Source: WLMZ01 sp043753895 (GTDB lineage Bacteria > Actinomycetota > Acidimicrobiia > Acidimicrobiales > Ilumatobacteraceae). Taken from it: a stretch of 64,000 nt of DNA. A program made the translations under genes and the position numbers. The notes beneath the pieces are model-generated. The model saw only the letters and a list, made by a program, of their open reading frames with translations. It had not been told where the DNA came from and did not search any database. Positions 53,096 to 63,257 of the stretch are shown here, piece after piece. The stretch spans positions 50,404-114,403 of the forward strand of contig JAYUWK010000066.1 in the NCBI GenBank assembly GCA_043753895.1. Reading direction: 5' to 3'. Each line of letters opens with the position of its first letter. Within the stretch, counting starts at the first letter, position 1.

Positions 53096-54691
53096 GATGC
53101 TCGAAGCGCCGGCCACGGTCTTCAACCGCGCGGCGTCCGCAGGCAGCAACGCACCGGAGGACACCGCGCTGTCGACCGCCGAGTTCCACTTCGCGACAAA
53201 GGCGTCGTGGCTCGGGTACTTGGCCGCGAGCGTCGCCGCGTCGAATGGCGTGGTCGTGCCGAACAAACCACAGAACGTCGGCCCCGTCTGGCCCACTCCC
53301 GACAGCTTCGCAATCGGCGCGTCGAGCTGCGGAGTGCGGATTCCACCGAGTGCATTCCCTGAAGCATCCACGACCAAGCCATGCGAATCGTCGAGTTCGA
53401 TGCGCGGCATCGACGGCGGGGCGGTGCCAGTGGTCAGCCACGCGGCGAGCGCAGCAAACGCGCTGCGCAACACATAGGTGTGCGGTCCCGTATTGATGGG
53501 CGATTCGCAGGTGATGACGCCACCGTAAATGGAGTTTGGCGGCGTGCTGATCTTCTTGAACAGCTTCGCATCAGCCACGCCCGAGCCATCGTCGAAGTCG
53601 GCGAGGCCCAAGCCGTACGCGTCGGCGTGGGCGGTACCGGGCACCTCCCACGCACGAATCATGTCCGTGTCGGGTTGCTGAGACCGGCTGTAACCCAGCC
53701 CCTTGCCGACCATGTCGGTCTCCGTCAAGAACGTCAGCACCGGCACACCGATGTCAGTGCGCACAAGTGTGGGGTCGGGCGCCTTGATCACCGGCTGCGG
53801 GTCCTGCGAGAGTGGGGCCCCCACTGCTCCCCGACTGTGCACGAGGTAGCCGTCGTACACGTTCGCGAGCGGTGCCACTGCATTCACGTAGGTGCTGAGG
53901 CGGAACGCGGACTGCGACTCGCCGACACTGATGATTCGCTTCGGCTCGAGCGGGCCCAGCACCGCGGCGGTCTGGGTGCGCAGCACGGCGCCGGCCTGGC
54001 TGTAGATGTCGTAGGAATAACTGTCACCCGGATGCACGAGCGGCGCGTATCGAACCGGGTCTGCGGCCTTGAGTGCCAGGGCTGCGCCGAGCGGGCTGCC
54101 ACCCCCGAGGATCCCAACCGCCTGCGCAGACACACCGACCCACGCCCATCCGGCGCGAATGAGTTCGGTGTGCGCAAAGGTCCACTCGAACGGGCTGTCG
54201 AACCCGGCGGTCACATTGAGCCACTCAACAGCAACGTTGCCGTTGAAGGTGCTCGCATCTGCGGGGCGACGCACGACGATGCGTGTCGTATACGGCTCCG
54301 TCGAAGCCGGAGCGACAGTCCACTGACCGTCGGACGTCAGCGGCGCTGCCGACTGATACGCGGTCGCGGTGCCTGAGAGGAAGAACTCCTCCTGCACGTA
54401 TCCGACCTGTGCCAGATCCAGGCCGGGGACCCCCAACACAGTCGCACTGTTGCCGGTGGTGATCGGGCCGGTCACCGTTGCCTGGCCTACGGCGTCAGGA
54501 CGAAACGCCGGGCGAGGCATGGTGGTCGTCATGGCTGGCTCGCTGATGACGGTGGTGGCGTCCGTCACCGCAGTCGAATCGTTTGTCGGTGCAGGAGTGG
54601 CGGTGGTCGCGTCCTTCGACGTCGACGACGAGCAGCCGGCAAGCGCAAACATCATGGCGACGATCGCGAGCTTCGAGGTTGACCAATTCAT
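53084..54691 (-). CDS. Alpha/beta hydrolase lipoprotein (Abhydrolase_10-like)
   Basis: 535 residues from ATG 54691. A signal peptide with lipobox LAGC and a Thr-rich linker lead into a large hydrolase domain. The nucleophile elbow is SVGESQSAFRL (Ser), and GPHTYVLRSAFAALAAWLTTG is typical of the PF20091 group. It probably hydrolyses an ester or amide at the cell surface; the substrate is unknown. The longer frame to 55081 overlaps the divergent hemolysin III gene and is rejected. Its stop codon lies in the 14-bp repeat array. Confidence 0.82.
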   Translation of the reverse strand: MNWSTSKLAIVAMMFALAGCSSSTSKDATTATPAPTNDSTAVTDATTVISEPAMTTTMPRPAFRPDAVGQATVTGPITTGNSATVLGVPGLDLAQVGYVQEEFFLSGTATAYQSAAPLTSDGQWTVAPASTEPYTTRIVVRRPADASTFNGNVAVEWLNVTAGFDSPFEWTFAHTELIRAGWAWVGVSAQAVGILGGGSPLGAALALKAADPVRYAPLVHPGDSYSYDIYSQAGAVLRTQTAAVLGPLEPKRIISVGESQSAFRLSTYVNAVAPLANVYDGYLVHSRGAVGAPLSQDPQPVIKAPDPTLVRTDIGVPVLTFLTETDMVGKGLGYSRSQQPDTDMIRAWEVPGTAHADAYGLGLADFDDGSGVADAKLFKKISTPPNSIYGGVITCESPINTGPHTYVLRSAFAALAAWLTTGTAPPSMPRIELDDSHGLVVDASGNALGGIRTPQLDAPIAKLSGVGQTGPTFCGLFGTTTPFDAATLAAKYPSHDAFVAKWNSAVDSAVSSGALLPADAARLKTVAGASSIGTP

Positions 54692-54760
54692 GGGGGCAGC
54701 GTAGACAGCGTCATATCGCCAGGCATTGCCGCGGCACATCCGAGCGAACCTTTCGCTAAC

Positions 54761-55489
54761 TTGAGAATCATCGAGACGATCCGCCCACCGAAGGTCCGCA
54801 TCCGACCACCGCTCAGCACGCGCTTTACCGCGGACGCAGGTGTCGACGCGCCTTTGGGAAGCCCAGCGCGACCACTCTGGCGCGGACGGGTACACCTCAT
54901 CGGGCTGCTGCTCGCCGCGCCCAGCTTGGTGTTGCTGGTCCTGTTCGCAAACGGCGCCCGTGCTCGCCTTGGGGTAACGGTGTACGCCATTGGCTTGTGC
55001 TCGATGCTTGCCGTATCGGTCACGTATCACCGATGGGTGCACGGTCTTCGCGCCCGCGCGCTGTGGCGCCGTGCCGACCACGTGATGATCTTCGCAGCGA
55101 TCGCCGGATCATCCACACCCATCGCGCTCATCGTGATGCCGGGCGCATTTGGCATTGCTCTCATCGCAGTCATCTGGACGCTGTCATTCATTGGAGCCGG
55201 ATTCAAAGTCGCCCATTGGGAACACGGCGACGTCGTGGGCAGCATCTTCTATGCAGCCGTCAGCGTCGTCGCTGCGCTGCTCCTCCCGGCGCTGTGGCGT
55301 CACAGTGGTGTGGGGCCGGCGGTGTTGTTCATGGTGGCCGGCGCGCTGTACATCATCGGCGCCATCTGGTTCGCAAAACGCTGGCCGAAACTGCGGCCGT
55401 CGGTGTTCTCGTACCACGAGGTGTGGCACGTGTTCACCGTGATCGCTGCCACCGCTCACTTCGCTGCGGTATGGGCCATCGCCACCTGA
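54761..55489 (+). CDS. Hemolysin III / PAQR-family membrane protein
   Basis: 242 residues with seven hydrophobic segments. The family pattern is clear: AVSVTYHRWVH near segment 2, RRADHVMIFAAIAGSSTPIAL, and the C-terminal FSYHEVWHVFTVIAATAHF with the metal-type histidines. Function in bacteria is unsettled; the eukaryotic PAQRs are ceramidase-like receptors. TTG at 54761 is the only listed start; a later start would remove only the polar N-terminus. Confidence 0.85.
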   Translation: MRIIETIRPPKVRIRPPLSTRFTADAGVDAPLGSPARPLWRGRVHLIGLLLAAPSLVLLVLFANGARARLGVTVYAIGLCSMLAVSVTYHRWVHGLRARALWRRADHVMIFAAIAGSSTPIALIVMPGAFGIALIAVIWTLSFIGAGFKVAHWEHGDVVGSIFYAAVSVVAALLLPALWRHSGVGPAVLFMVAGALYIIGAIWFAKRWPKLRPSVFSYHEVWHVFTVIAATAHFAAVWAIAT

Positions 55490-55565
55490 ACCACAGGTGA
55501 CATCGAGGTGAACAGCCAGGGTTCGAGCTTGCCCGATTTGACCTCCACCGTTAGCGTCATTGCCC

Positions 55566-55934
55566 ATGGTCGAGGTCAATATCTTTCGTCGGTCACCCAA
55601 CGCGATCACGATCGAGCCTGGGCATGTCCTGTTCAACGAAGGTGACGAGGGCGAAGTGATGTACGCAGTGGTCGAGGGGCAGGTCACCCTCAGCCGCGGC
55701 GGAACCTCGGTGGAGGAAGTAGGCGCGGGTGGCATCCTCGGCGAGTTGGCCCTGATCGATCACGTGAATCGCAGCGCCACCGCCACAGCGACGGTCGAAT
55801 CCAAGGTGGTGCCCGTCGACAAGAAGGCATTCATGTTCCTGGTGCAGGAACACCCCACGTTCGCGTTGATGGTGATGAACGTGATGGCCGAACGCCTGCG
55901 CCGCGCCAACGAAAGCCGCAACGACAACACCTGA
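55566..55934 (+). CDS. Stand-alone cyclic-nucleotide-binding domain protein
   Basis: 122 residues, nearly all one cNMP-binding domain: PGHVLFNEGDEGEVMYAVVEGQVTLS and GGILGELALIDHVNRSATATA. There is no helix-turn-helix, membrane or enzyme domain. It may be a small effector or adaptor for cAMP-like signals. ATG at 55566 is preferred to the TTG two codons earlier. Confidence 0.85.
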   Translation: MVEVNIFRRSPNAITIEPGHVLFNEGDEGEVMYAVVEGQVTLSRGGTSVEEVGAGGILGELALIDHVNRSATATATVESKVVPVDKKAFMFLVQEHPTFALMVMNVMAERLRRANESRNDNT

Positions 55935-56073
55935 GCCGGCGGGTCATCGGGCACCTCGACCGGCGGGCGCACCCCGCCCAAGGTATGGTGCTCATATCAT
56001 CTCATCTATCAGGTTCGATCATCTCGACCGTCTGAGTGACGATCGCGGAATCTTCGAGCACGCGGCCGGAATC

Positions 56074-58479
56074 ATGCGGCGCAGCGAACACGGCTACTGC
56101 ACCGACGACAACGCGCGCCTTCTCGTGGTCGCCGCACGCGAGCCGGATCGTGGCTCTCCACATCGCCTCTGCCGTCTGGCACTCGACTTCATCCTCGACG
56201 CCCAGACCGCAGACGGTCAGTTCCACAATCGCATGGACATCACCGGGCGCTGGACCGACGAGGCGCGTACGCAGGACTGGTGGGGCCGCAGTGTGTGGGC
56301 GTTGGGGACCGCCGCCACAGCACATCCGGACCCAACCGTGCGCCAACGCGCACGTGACGGTTTCAACGCGGCCGTACGGCAACGTTCGCCATGGCCACGA
56401 TCGATGGCATATGCCGCGCTCGGCGCAGCCGAGGTCGCGCTGGACGATCCAGACAACTGGGCGGCACGTGCATTGTTGGCGGATGCACTTGCTGTCATCG
56501 GTCGGGTGCCCGCTGGCGAGTGGGCGTGGCCCGAGCCGCGTCTCGCATACGCAAATGCCGTGATTGCCGAGGCAGTGATCGCCGCGGGGTTTGCGCTCGG
56601 AAGCGCCGACGATCTGGAACGCGGTTTGGCGATGCTGTCGTGGCTACTCGCTCGCGAGACCAGCACTGGTCACCTTTCGGTCACGGGTGTCGGCGGGCAA
56701 GGTCCCGAACACGTCGGACCTCAATTTGATCAGCAGCCCATAGAAGTGGCATCGATGGCCGACGCGTGTTGGCGCGCGTTTACCGTCACGAGCGACCGGG
56801 CCTGGCTGCGCGGCGTCGACGTAGCCGCCGCCTGGTTCATGGGCGACAACGACAATGGATTACAGATGCACGATGCAGCCTCTGGAGGAGGTTACGACGG
56901 CTTGCATGCGGCAAGCGTGAACCTGAATCAGGGTGCCGAGTCGACACTGGCGTTCATCTCCACCATGCAATGCGCGCGCTCTGCCGCTCGCACCGATGTC
57001 GAATCCGGAGCGGCGCAGTCGCTGGCCACCGAGACGGGCATCGAAATATTCCCGGACCGCACCCGCGTCATCACCCGCTTGTTTGTGCCGGGCCGCGAAG
57101 ACGTTGGCCCCGGCGACTCGCGTGCGGCTCCGGTGATTGAACGCGTGCTCGGGTTGGACGAAGCAGAAGTTGAGGCCTCGATGCGCGATATCGACGCACG
57201 CTTCATGCATCGCCACGCCGATATGCACCGCACCTTAGAGAACAACGCACTTCTGGTGAGCGGTCGCATCGACCCCAGCATCACGGTGTCCACATCGCGA
57301 CGCCTCCTTCTCGGCGCTTCGTTCACGCACGAATACGCCATCGAGGGCGCTGCGCTGTGCAACCCATCGATCGTGGCCCATCCAGAGCAGGACACGAGCG
57401 GAGATGCGCGCTTCATCCTCAGCGTTCGCGGCATCGGTGAAGGTCACCGATCATCCATCGGATTCCGTACTGGCACGGTGACCGCTGCTGGCGATGTAAC
57501 CATCGATCGGCCGGGTCGGTTCCCACGGACGGTGGATCGCACTCCGAGCACGCATCACCGGTCGGTGTTCCACGCCAGACTCGCAGAGGTCGACGACGAT
57601 CGCGAGAACGCCGCTCTGGTCCTCGATCTCCTTCCCGCCGTGTTCGACGACGCCGCGCTCGAAGCCCAAATCGATGGGCTCGCGGCGGACGTGGCCACGC
57701 GCAAGCACACGGCCACCACCATCGAGAACCTCCGCAGCCTCGCTCGTTCCGCCTACACCGTGCAGTATCCGGAGTCGACAGATATCTCCGAGCGGGTGCT
57801 GTGGCCCCACGCCCCGGCTGAGAGCCACGGAATGGAGGATGCCCGGTTCGTGCGCTTCATCGAGAAGTCCGGCGACATCACCTACTACGCGACGTATACC
57901 GCGTTCGACGGCGCCAACATTTGTCAGCACCTACTCGTGACGAAGGACTTCCTCACGTTCACGGCATCACCGATGGGTGGTGCCGCCGCCGTGGGCAAGG
58001 GCCTTGCGCTCTTCCCGCGCATGATCAACGGTCAGTACGCGGCGTTGTCCCGATCGGATCGCGAGACAAACGCCATCGCCTTCTCAGACGATCTCCGCTG
58101 CTGGGACAGTTCGACCACCATTCAGGTGGCGGAACGCTCGTGGGAGATCCTCCAGCTGGGCAACTGCGGTTCACCGATCGAGACGGAAGCCGGCTGGCTC
58201 GCGCTCACCCACGGTGTGGGTCCGATGCGCACGTACTCGCTGAGCGCGATCTTGCTCGATCTCGACGAACCCCAACGCGTGGTCGCTCGTTCGGCAATGC
58301 CGATCCTGTCACCAGGAAACGGCCGACGCGATGGGTATGTACCCAATGTGATCTATTCGTGTGGTGGCTTCGCCCACAACGACGTGCTGGTCTTGCCCTA
58401 CGGCATCGGCGATCAGACGATCTCCATCGCAACGGTCTCGATCCGGGCACTGCTCGATTCGATGCAGCCTGAATCCTGA
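56074..58479 (+). CDS. Alpha-toroid glycosidase-like domain fused to GH130-like domain, N-terminus unclear
   Basis: 801 residues from ATG 56074. The first half (to about 400) is a helical toroid with EHGYCTDDNARLLVVAA and QDWWGRSVWALG, a type often attached to glycosyltransferases. The second half is a five-bladed GH130 beta-mannoside phosphorylase-like domain with SHGMEDARFVRFIE, GAAAVGKGLALFPRMI and GYVPNVIYSCG. Conserved-looking sequence FDHLDRLSDDRGIFEHAAGI lies in the same open frame from 56014, before any ATG/GTG/TTG, so the true start or a lost base lies upstream. It probably remodels a mannoside or related glycan. Confidence 0.8.
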   Translation: MRRSEHGYCTDDNARLLVVAAREPDRGSPHRLCRLALDFILDAQTADGQFHNRMDITGRWTDEARTQDWWGRSVWALGTAATAHPDPTVRQRARDGFNAAVRQRSPWPRSMAYAALGAAEVALDDPDNWAARALLADALAVIGRVPAGEWAWPEPRLAYANAVIAEAVIAAGFALGSADDLERGLAMLSWLLARETSTGHLSVTGVGGQGPEHVGPQFDQQPIEVASMADACWRAFTVTSDRAWLRGVDVAAAWFMGDNDNGLQMHDAASGGGYDGLHAASVNLNQGAESTLAFISTMQCARSAARTDVESGAAQSLATETGIEIFPDRTRVITRLFVPGREDVGPGDSRAAPVIERVLGLDEAEVEASMRDIDARFMHRHADMHRTLENNALLVSGRIDPSITVSTSRRLLLGASFTHEYAIEGAALCNPSIVAHPEQDTSGDARFILSVRGIGEGHRSSIGFRTGTVTAAGDVTIDRPGRFPRTVDRTPSTHHRSVFHARLAEVDDDRENAALVLDLLPAVFDDAALEAQIDGLAADVATRKHTATTIENLRSLARSAYTVQYPESTDISERVLWPHAPAESHGMEDARFVRFIEKSGDITYYATYTAFDGANICQHLLVTKDFLTFTASPMGGAAAVGKGLALFPRMINGQYAALSRSDRETNAIAFSDDLRCWDSSTTIQVAERSWEILQLGNCGSPIETEAGWLALTHGVGPMRTYSLSAILLDLDEPQRVVARSAMPILSPGNGRRDGYVPNVIYSCGGFAHNDVLVLPYGIGDQTISIATVSIRALLDSMQPES

Positions 58480-58491
58480 CCGCGGCGATGC

Positions 58492-59052
58492 CTAACGCTG
58501 CTCGACAATGTTCGTGCTGTTGGAAAAGCGGGGCAACAGCAAGGCGGTGAGCACGACAACGACCGCCACGACGACCGCAATCCAAGCCATCGATGACTCG
58601 AGCGCCAACGAATTCTTGAACGACGTGGTCTGAACGGCACCGACGAATCCGGCAACGCCGAGCACACCACCGAAGAAGATCGCCGCACTACGCGACTGCG
58701 ATGCTCCACTGATGAGCAGGCAAATACCGATACCGATCTCGATGAAGCCCAGTGTGGCTGTGTGGGTGAAGCCCAACACATTCACCACCGGATCCGACAT
58801 CGGGCCATGGACGCCGGCGCGCACCACGGCAATCAATCCGACGACCAGAAGCACCAGACCGACGAGGGCGGCAATCATCGCATCGGGCGCGAAGCGAGAG
58901 GCCGAGGCGGTACGAACCTGATGGGCGGGAGACGCCACCATTGCGGGGGCTACAGGAACTGACGTCGCGACGGGCGCTGCCGTTTCGGTGGCAACTGGCT
59001 CCTCGACGACGAAGTTCGACCGTTCGTGAATGGGACCTGGGGTCATGGACAT
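58492..59052 (-). CDS. Four-helix membrane protein, function unknown
   Basis: 186 residues, ATG 59052 after AAGGAG. The N-terminal 60 residues are polar and rich in Ala/Val/Pro, followed by about four membrane helices in the pattern of DoxX-like or DUF4383-like proteins. It is convergent with the GH130 gene and lies directly downstream of the phosphatase gene on the same strand (52 bp gap), so it may share its transcript. Confidence 0.75.
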   Translation of the reverse strand: MSMTPGPIHERSNFVVEEPVATETAAPVATSVPVAPAMVASPAHQVRTASASRFAPDAMIAALVGLVLLVVGLIAVVRAGVHGPMSDPVVNVLGFTHTATLGFIEIGIGICLLISGASQSRSAAIFFGGVLGVAGFVGAVQTTSFKNSLALESSMAWIAVVVAVVVVLTALLLPRFSNSTNIVEQR

Positions 59053-59104
59053 TGTGCTCTCCTTCGAGTGTTGTTGACCGTGCAGTTCCCCAAAGAATGG
59101 CCGC

Positions 59105-62011
59105 CTAAACGCAGTTGGCCTCGATTTCCACGCACAACACGGCCAGGTCGTCGAAACGGTCGGCCACCGAGTCGGCCAGCGCGTCAACGAACTCCTGTGC
59201 GGTCAGGCCGATGAACTCCCTGGACACCTCAGCCAGTCGGGACAGACCGACGTCGAGATGTTCGCGTCGGCGCTCGACAAGACCATCGGTGAACATCAGG
59301 ACACGATCGCCAGGATGTAGCGTCACCACCGACGAGTCATAGCGCTGGGCAACCAGCAGCGCCAATGGCGGCCCAGGGGACTCGGGCAGATAGCTCGACG
59401 TTCCGTCGGCATGAACGACGAGCGGCGAGAAGTGGCCGGCCTGCGCCCACAGCAGCGTGCGCGTACGAACATCGAGGACCGCGTAGCAACAGGTCACGAA
59501 TGGTCCATCAATCTCGTTCAACCTGCTCGTCACGTTGTTCGCGCGGGCCAACACCTCACCCGGGTCTGTGTGCTCGACGGCCAGCGCTCTGAACACGTTG
59601 CGCACCTGCACCATGAATACGGCTGCGTCACGTCCGTGGCCCGCTACATCAGCGATGACGAGAGCAACGCGATCGTCGTCGAGCGTGAATGCGTCGTACC
59701 AGTCGCCTCCGATGGGTTGGAGTGGATCGGCGGGCTGGTACGCCGCGGCGATGCGCACCCCGGGTAACTGCGGCAGGACGCGGGGTAGGGCTGCCGACTG
59801 CAAGAGCGCGATCGCAGTGCGTTCGGTCTCCACGAGCAACGCGAGTGTGAGCGCGGCTTGCTCGGCAACAACGAGCTCGCCCACATCACGAGACGCTGAG
59901 ATGTAGCCGTCACCGAGCTTGGCCACCTGCATTCGTTGGTAGCTGTCGTGCAGCACTCCGTCATTATCGGCCTCGGACATGCGTAGCCGCTCGGCTTGGT
60001 AGGGCTCACCAGTTTCGACCACATGCCGAATCCGATCGAAGATTCCCGCGGTGCGCCAGTGCGGTGCCACGTCGCCAAGTCGTCGACCCACCACCGTGTC
60101 GGCCACGATCGGCGTAGCGTCGACACTGCCACTGTTGACGAAATCGATGACGAAGTCGATGATCTCGCCGGACTCCGAGCGAACCGCGCGACCGATGGAA
60201 ACGCTGTCGAGCATCGCGTCGAGCGCGTGTCGGAACTCGTCCTGATGCGCCTGATTCGTCGCTGCGATTCGTGCGAGCGCAAGGCCCACCAACGCGGCGA
60301 CAGTGCCGACCAACGTGGTGATCGCCTCGGTGATTGGACGCGGCGTCGCCCAGCCCACATACATCACACCGATCGCCGGACCCCCGTCATCAGCACGCAA
60401 CGGCATCGACAAACTGGCCTGGTCCCAATCCGTGGCGCGAACCGACGCCAGTTCTGGAAACCGCATGTCGAAAGCCGAGGGGTCGGGAAGCGAGACCCAC
60501 AGATTGGCACGCGCAGCATCAGCCAATGGTGTGAACTCGGAAATCGCCGTTCGCCAACTGCTCCACCGCGCTGATTCTTCCGGGGAGAACCCCGAGAGCG
60601 CTCGAATCGTCAGAAAGTCACCGTCGCGTCCCGCTACCGCCGAACGGCCATGGAACGAATCGACGAGAAAGGAGCAGACGCTGTCAGAGATGCTCCGCTC
60701 GTCAACCGTCTGAGAAAGTGACCCTGCGAGGCGCGCGAGTTGCTTGGCATGACGCCGCCCCACCATCTCATCGGTAGTATCGGCAATGACAGCTCCGATC
60801 CCCACCACCGTTTGATCCCGGTCGCGCAGCGGACGGAAACTCGCTCGCCAGTGGGACTCGAGGCCGACCTCGGGTATGGCGACCGAGAGTTCTCGGTCAG
60901 TGATGGGTAGGCCGGTGTCTCGGACCTGAGCGAGGAGATGCTCGTACAACTGCCCCGTAACCAGGCTGAGTTCGCCGGGGCGCAACCCAATGTGCGCATC
61001 AGCCGGCCGACCATTCATTTCCGCCATTGGAGTGTTGACGCGTCGGAACCGCAGATCTCGGTCGAACACCGCCATGGCAACAGGCGATTGCTCGAGCAGC
61101 GTGTCGCTCAGTTGATGCTCGAGTTGCTCGAGCTTGCGCGCCTCATCGACCCGGCGTATCAGAAAGATCACGCCGGTCACTGCGGCAACGAAGACAGCGA
61201 GCCCCAACGCGTCGGCGCGTGACGTGATCCTCCACGATTTAAACTCGGGGGTAAAGGCCCACCACAAAGCGATCGTGCTCGAAATGGCCGCCAACACTGC
61301 AGCCCGAACGCCAGCGAACACCGCCGCGATGACACACCCGAGCAGCAGCAGCGAGCCGGGTCGGTATGCGTCAACGTTGCGAAGCGGGAGCAACAAAGCC
61401 GTGATCGCCGCAGACGGTACTGCCCCCCAGAAGAACTCTGTGAGGTGCAGCCGTGGCCCCGACCGGTCCAACAGTCGCCTAAGAAGGTGGCCATCGGCCC
61501 CCGACTCGGCAGCGGCTGACAAATCGACCTCGCTGCCGGACAGTCGCGCCGCCCCTGCCTGTACGAAGCGCAGGTCAGCAGGCGAATACGGCACATCTCC
61601 AGACCGACGGGCCGTGATCAGTACACCGGTGGAACCGTTGGTCAACGGCACCGGCACACCGATGAAGCCGATGATCGGGTGATCCGCAAGGTATTCCTGC
61701 CACGGCTCGACAAGCGAATCAAACCGCACGTCGGACAGATCGAAGCGGGCAATGAGCAGTGGTCCACCGGCGTGGACGACCATCCGGCTGATCTCATCGG
61801 GAGGCGGCAATTCGCCAGCGCGTAGTCGATTGACGAAAGCCTGTGCAGCTGGATCGGGATCGACCAAGTCGACCATCGTCACGGTTCCATCGCGCTCCAC
61901 ATGGGTCCAGATCACAAGATCGTCACCCAGTGATGCCGAGATCGCCCTGACCAGCCCAGACGTCGCGTGGGTGGGGTCGTTCCACCACGGGTTATCATCA
62001 ACTCCCGACAC
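59105..62011 (-). CDS. RsbU-type PP2C phosphatase with membrane, PAS and GAF domains
   Basis: 968 residues from GTG 62011 (GTG 62029 also possible). In order: an N-terminal GAF-like region (about 1-190), a DUF4118-like block of three to four membrane helices (about 215-310), a PAS domain (about 330-440), a GAF-like domain (about 450-620), a second PAS-like region (about 635-735), and a C-terminal SpoIIE/PP2C phosphatase (about 745-968) with IGGDWYDAF, VIADVAGHGRDAA, AQAGHFSPLVV and LMFTDGLVERR. It should dephosphorylate an anti-anti-sigma factor. The frame extends to 63337, but that part is antisense to the GT4 gene and is rejected. Confidence 0.9.
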   Translation of the reverse strand: MSGVDDNPWWNDPTHATSGLVRAISASLGDDLVIWTHVERDGTVTMVDLVDPDPAAQAFVNRLRAGELPPPDEISRMVVHAGGPLLIARFDLSDVRFDSLVEPWQEYLADHPIIGFIGVPVPLTNGSTGVLITARRSGDVPYSPADLRFVQAGAARLSGSEVDLSAAAESGADGHLLRRLLDRSGPRLHLTEFFWGAVPSAAITALLLPLRNVDAYRPGSLLLLGCVIAAVFAGVRAAVLAAISSTIALWWAFTPEFKSWRITSRADALGLAVFVAAVTGVIFLIRRVDEARKLEQLEHQLSDTLLEQSPVAMAVFDRDLRFRRVNTPMAEMNGRPADAHIGLRPGELSLVTGQLYEHLLAQVRDTGLPITDRELSVAIPEVGLESHWRASFRPLRDRDQTVVGIGAVIADTTDEMVGRRHAKQLARLAGSLSQTVDERSISDSVCSFLVDSFHGRSAVAGRDGDFLTIRALSGFSPEESARWSSWRTAISEFTPLADAARANLWVSLPDPSAFDMRFPELASVRATDWDQASLSMPLRADDGGPAIGVMYVGWATPRPITEAITTLVGTVAALVGLALARIAATNQAHQDEFRHALDAMLDSVSIGRAVRSESGEIIDFVIDFVNSGSVDATPIVADTVVGRRLGDVAPHWRTAGIFDRIRHVVETGEPYQAERLRMSEADNDGVLHDSYQRMQVAKLGDGYISASRDVGELVVAEQAALTLALLVETERTAIALLQSAALPRVLPQLPGVRIAAAYQPADPLQPIGGDWYDAFTLDDDRVALVIADVAGHGRDAAVFMVQVRNVFRALAVEHTDPGEVLARANNVTSRLNEIDGPFVTCCYAVLDVRTRTLLWAQAGHFSPLVVHADGTSSYLPESPGPPLALLVAQRYDSSVVTLHPGDRVLMFTDGLVERRREHLDVGLSRLAEVSREFIGLTAQEFVDALADSVADRFDDLAVLCVEIEANCV

Positions 62012-62092
62012 GCCGCGACCGTACCCCACAAAAGTTCGGATAGCACCTGAGACAGGTTTGAACGGTAGCGAGAGCGGGTACCCGCAATCGCT

Positions 62093-63256
62093 ATGAATAT
62101 CGCAATTGTCGGTACCTATCCACCCACTCGCTGCGGAATTGCCACCTTCACCGCAGACGTCGAGACCGCGCTCGGGCTCCACGATGCCCAAGTCACGATC
62201 GTGCCTGTCTTTGTTGGCGTCGAGCCTGCACTCGGCATTCGCCGCGACGATCGCGCCTCGTACGCGCTGACTGCTCGGCGGGTGAATGCACTCGGCTGCG
62301 ACGTGGTCCTGATTCAGCATGAGTTCGGCATCTTCGGCGGAACCGCGGGGAACTATCTTTTGGAGTTCACAGAAGCATTGACCGTTCCGTTCGCGGTCAC
62401 GCTGCACACAGTGCTCGCCCATTTCTCCGCTGCACAGGCCAATGTGATTGAACGCCTGAGCGCGGATGCTACGACCGTCATGGTGTTCACCGAGACGGCC
62501 CGTCAGCTCCTGTTGTCCCAAGACCTCGTGTCCGATTCCCAGCTCGAGATCGTGCCCCACGGTGCGCCCGCCGAGCTGTACGAGCCAATCGATACCGACC
62601 GCGCCCGGGCACAGATCGGACTCCCCGAAGTGGGGCCGGTGATATCGACCTTTGGCCTGCTGTCCCCTGGCAAGGGCATCGAATTGGCCGTGATCGCGGT
62701 CGGCAGACTCGTGGGTGAATTTCCAACCATTCGATACGTGATTGCGGGTCTGACCCACCCTGAGGTGGTGCGCCATGAGGGCGAGCGGTATCGCGAACAA
62801 CTCGTCGCGCTCGTGCGCGAACTCGGCATCGAAGACAACGTCGTGTTCCTCGACCGTTTCCTCGGAATCCGAGAGATCGCTTCGCTCTTGGCCGTGACCG
62901 ACGTGTTCTGCACCCCGTATCGGGGCGAGGACCAAATCGTGTCCGGCGCGCTCACCTTCGCCCTCGCCGCGCAGTGCCCGGTTGTATCCACCCCGTATCG
63001 CTACGCGAAGGACGTGCTCGCGGGAGGCGCTGGCGCCATCGTTGACTTCGACGACTACACCACCTTTGCCGACGCAATCCGCCAGATGCTCGCCCCAGGG
63101 CCCACACGCACCGCTGCAAAGCGCGCGGTCGCCGAGGTGTCGACGTCCTTGGCATGGGTCACGGTCGGTGAGACACTCTTCAGAATCCTGTCGGCTGTCG
63201 CAGATGTTCCGGTCACGAGTGCGCGCCGCACCGGGGCGTGGGAGGTTGCAAGCTGA
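62093..63256 (+). CDS. Glycosyltransferase family 4
   Basis: 387 residues of GT-B fold. The start MNIAIVGTYPPTRCGIATF, the donor-side GLLSPGKGIELAVIAV and the acceptor-sugar helix FCTPYRGEDQIVSGALTFALA fit GT4. It transfers a sugar from an NDP-sugar; acceptor unknown. It starts 81 bp from the divergent phosphatase gene and is followed after 1 bp by the RsbW-like gene, an uncommon pairing. The GH130-toroid protein nearby is of a type often found with such GT4 enzymes. Confidence 0.9.
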   Translation: MNIAIVGTYPPTRCGIATFTADVETALGLHDAQVTIVPVFVGVEPALGIRRDDRASYALTARRVNALGCDVVLIQHEFGIFGGTAGNYLLEFTEALTVPFAVTLHTVLAHFSAAQANVIERLSADATTVMVFTETARQLLLSQDLVSDSQLEIVPHGAPAELYEPIDTDRARAQIGLPEVGPVISTFGLLSPGKGIELAVIAVGRLVGEFPTIRYVIAGLTHPEVVRHEGERYREQLVALVRELGIEDNVVFLDRFLGIREIASLLAVTDVFCTPYRGEDQIVSGALTFALAAQCPVVSTPYRYAKDVLAGGAGAIVDFDDYTTFADAIRQMLAPGPTRTAAKRAVAEVSTSLAWVTVGETLFRILSAVADVPVTSARRTGAWEVAS

Positions 63257-63257
63257 C

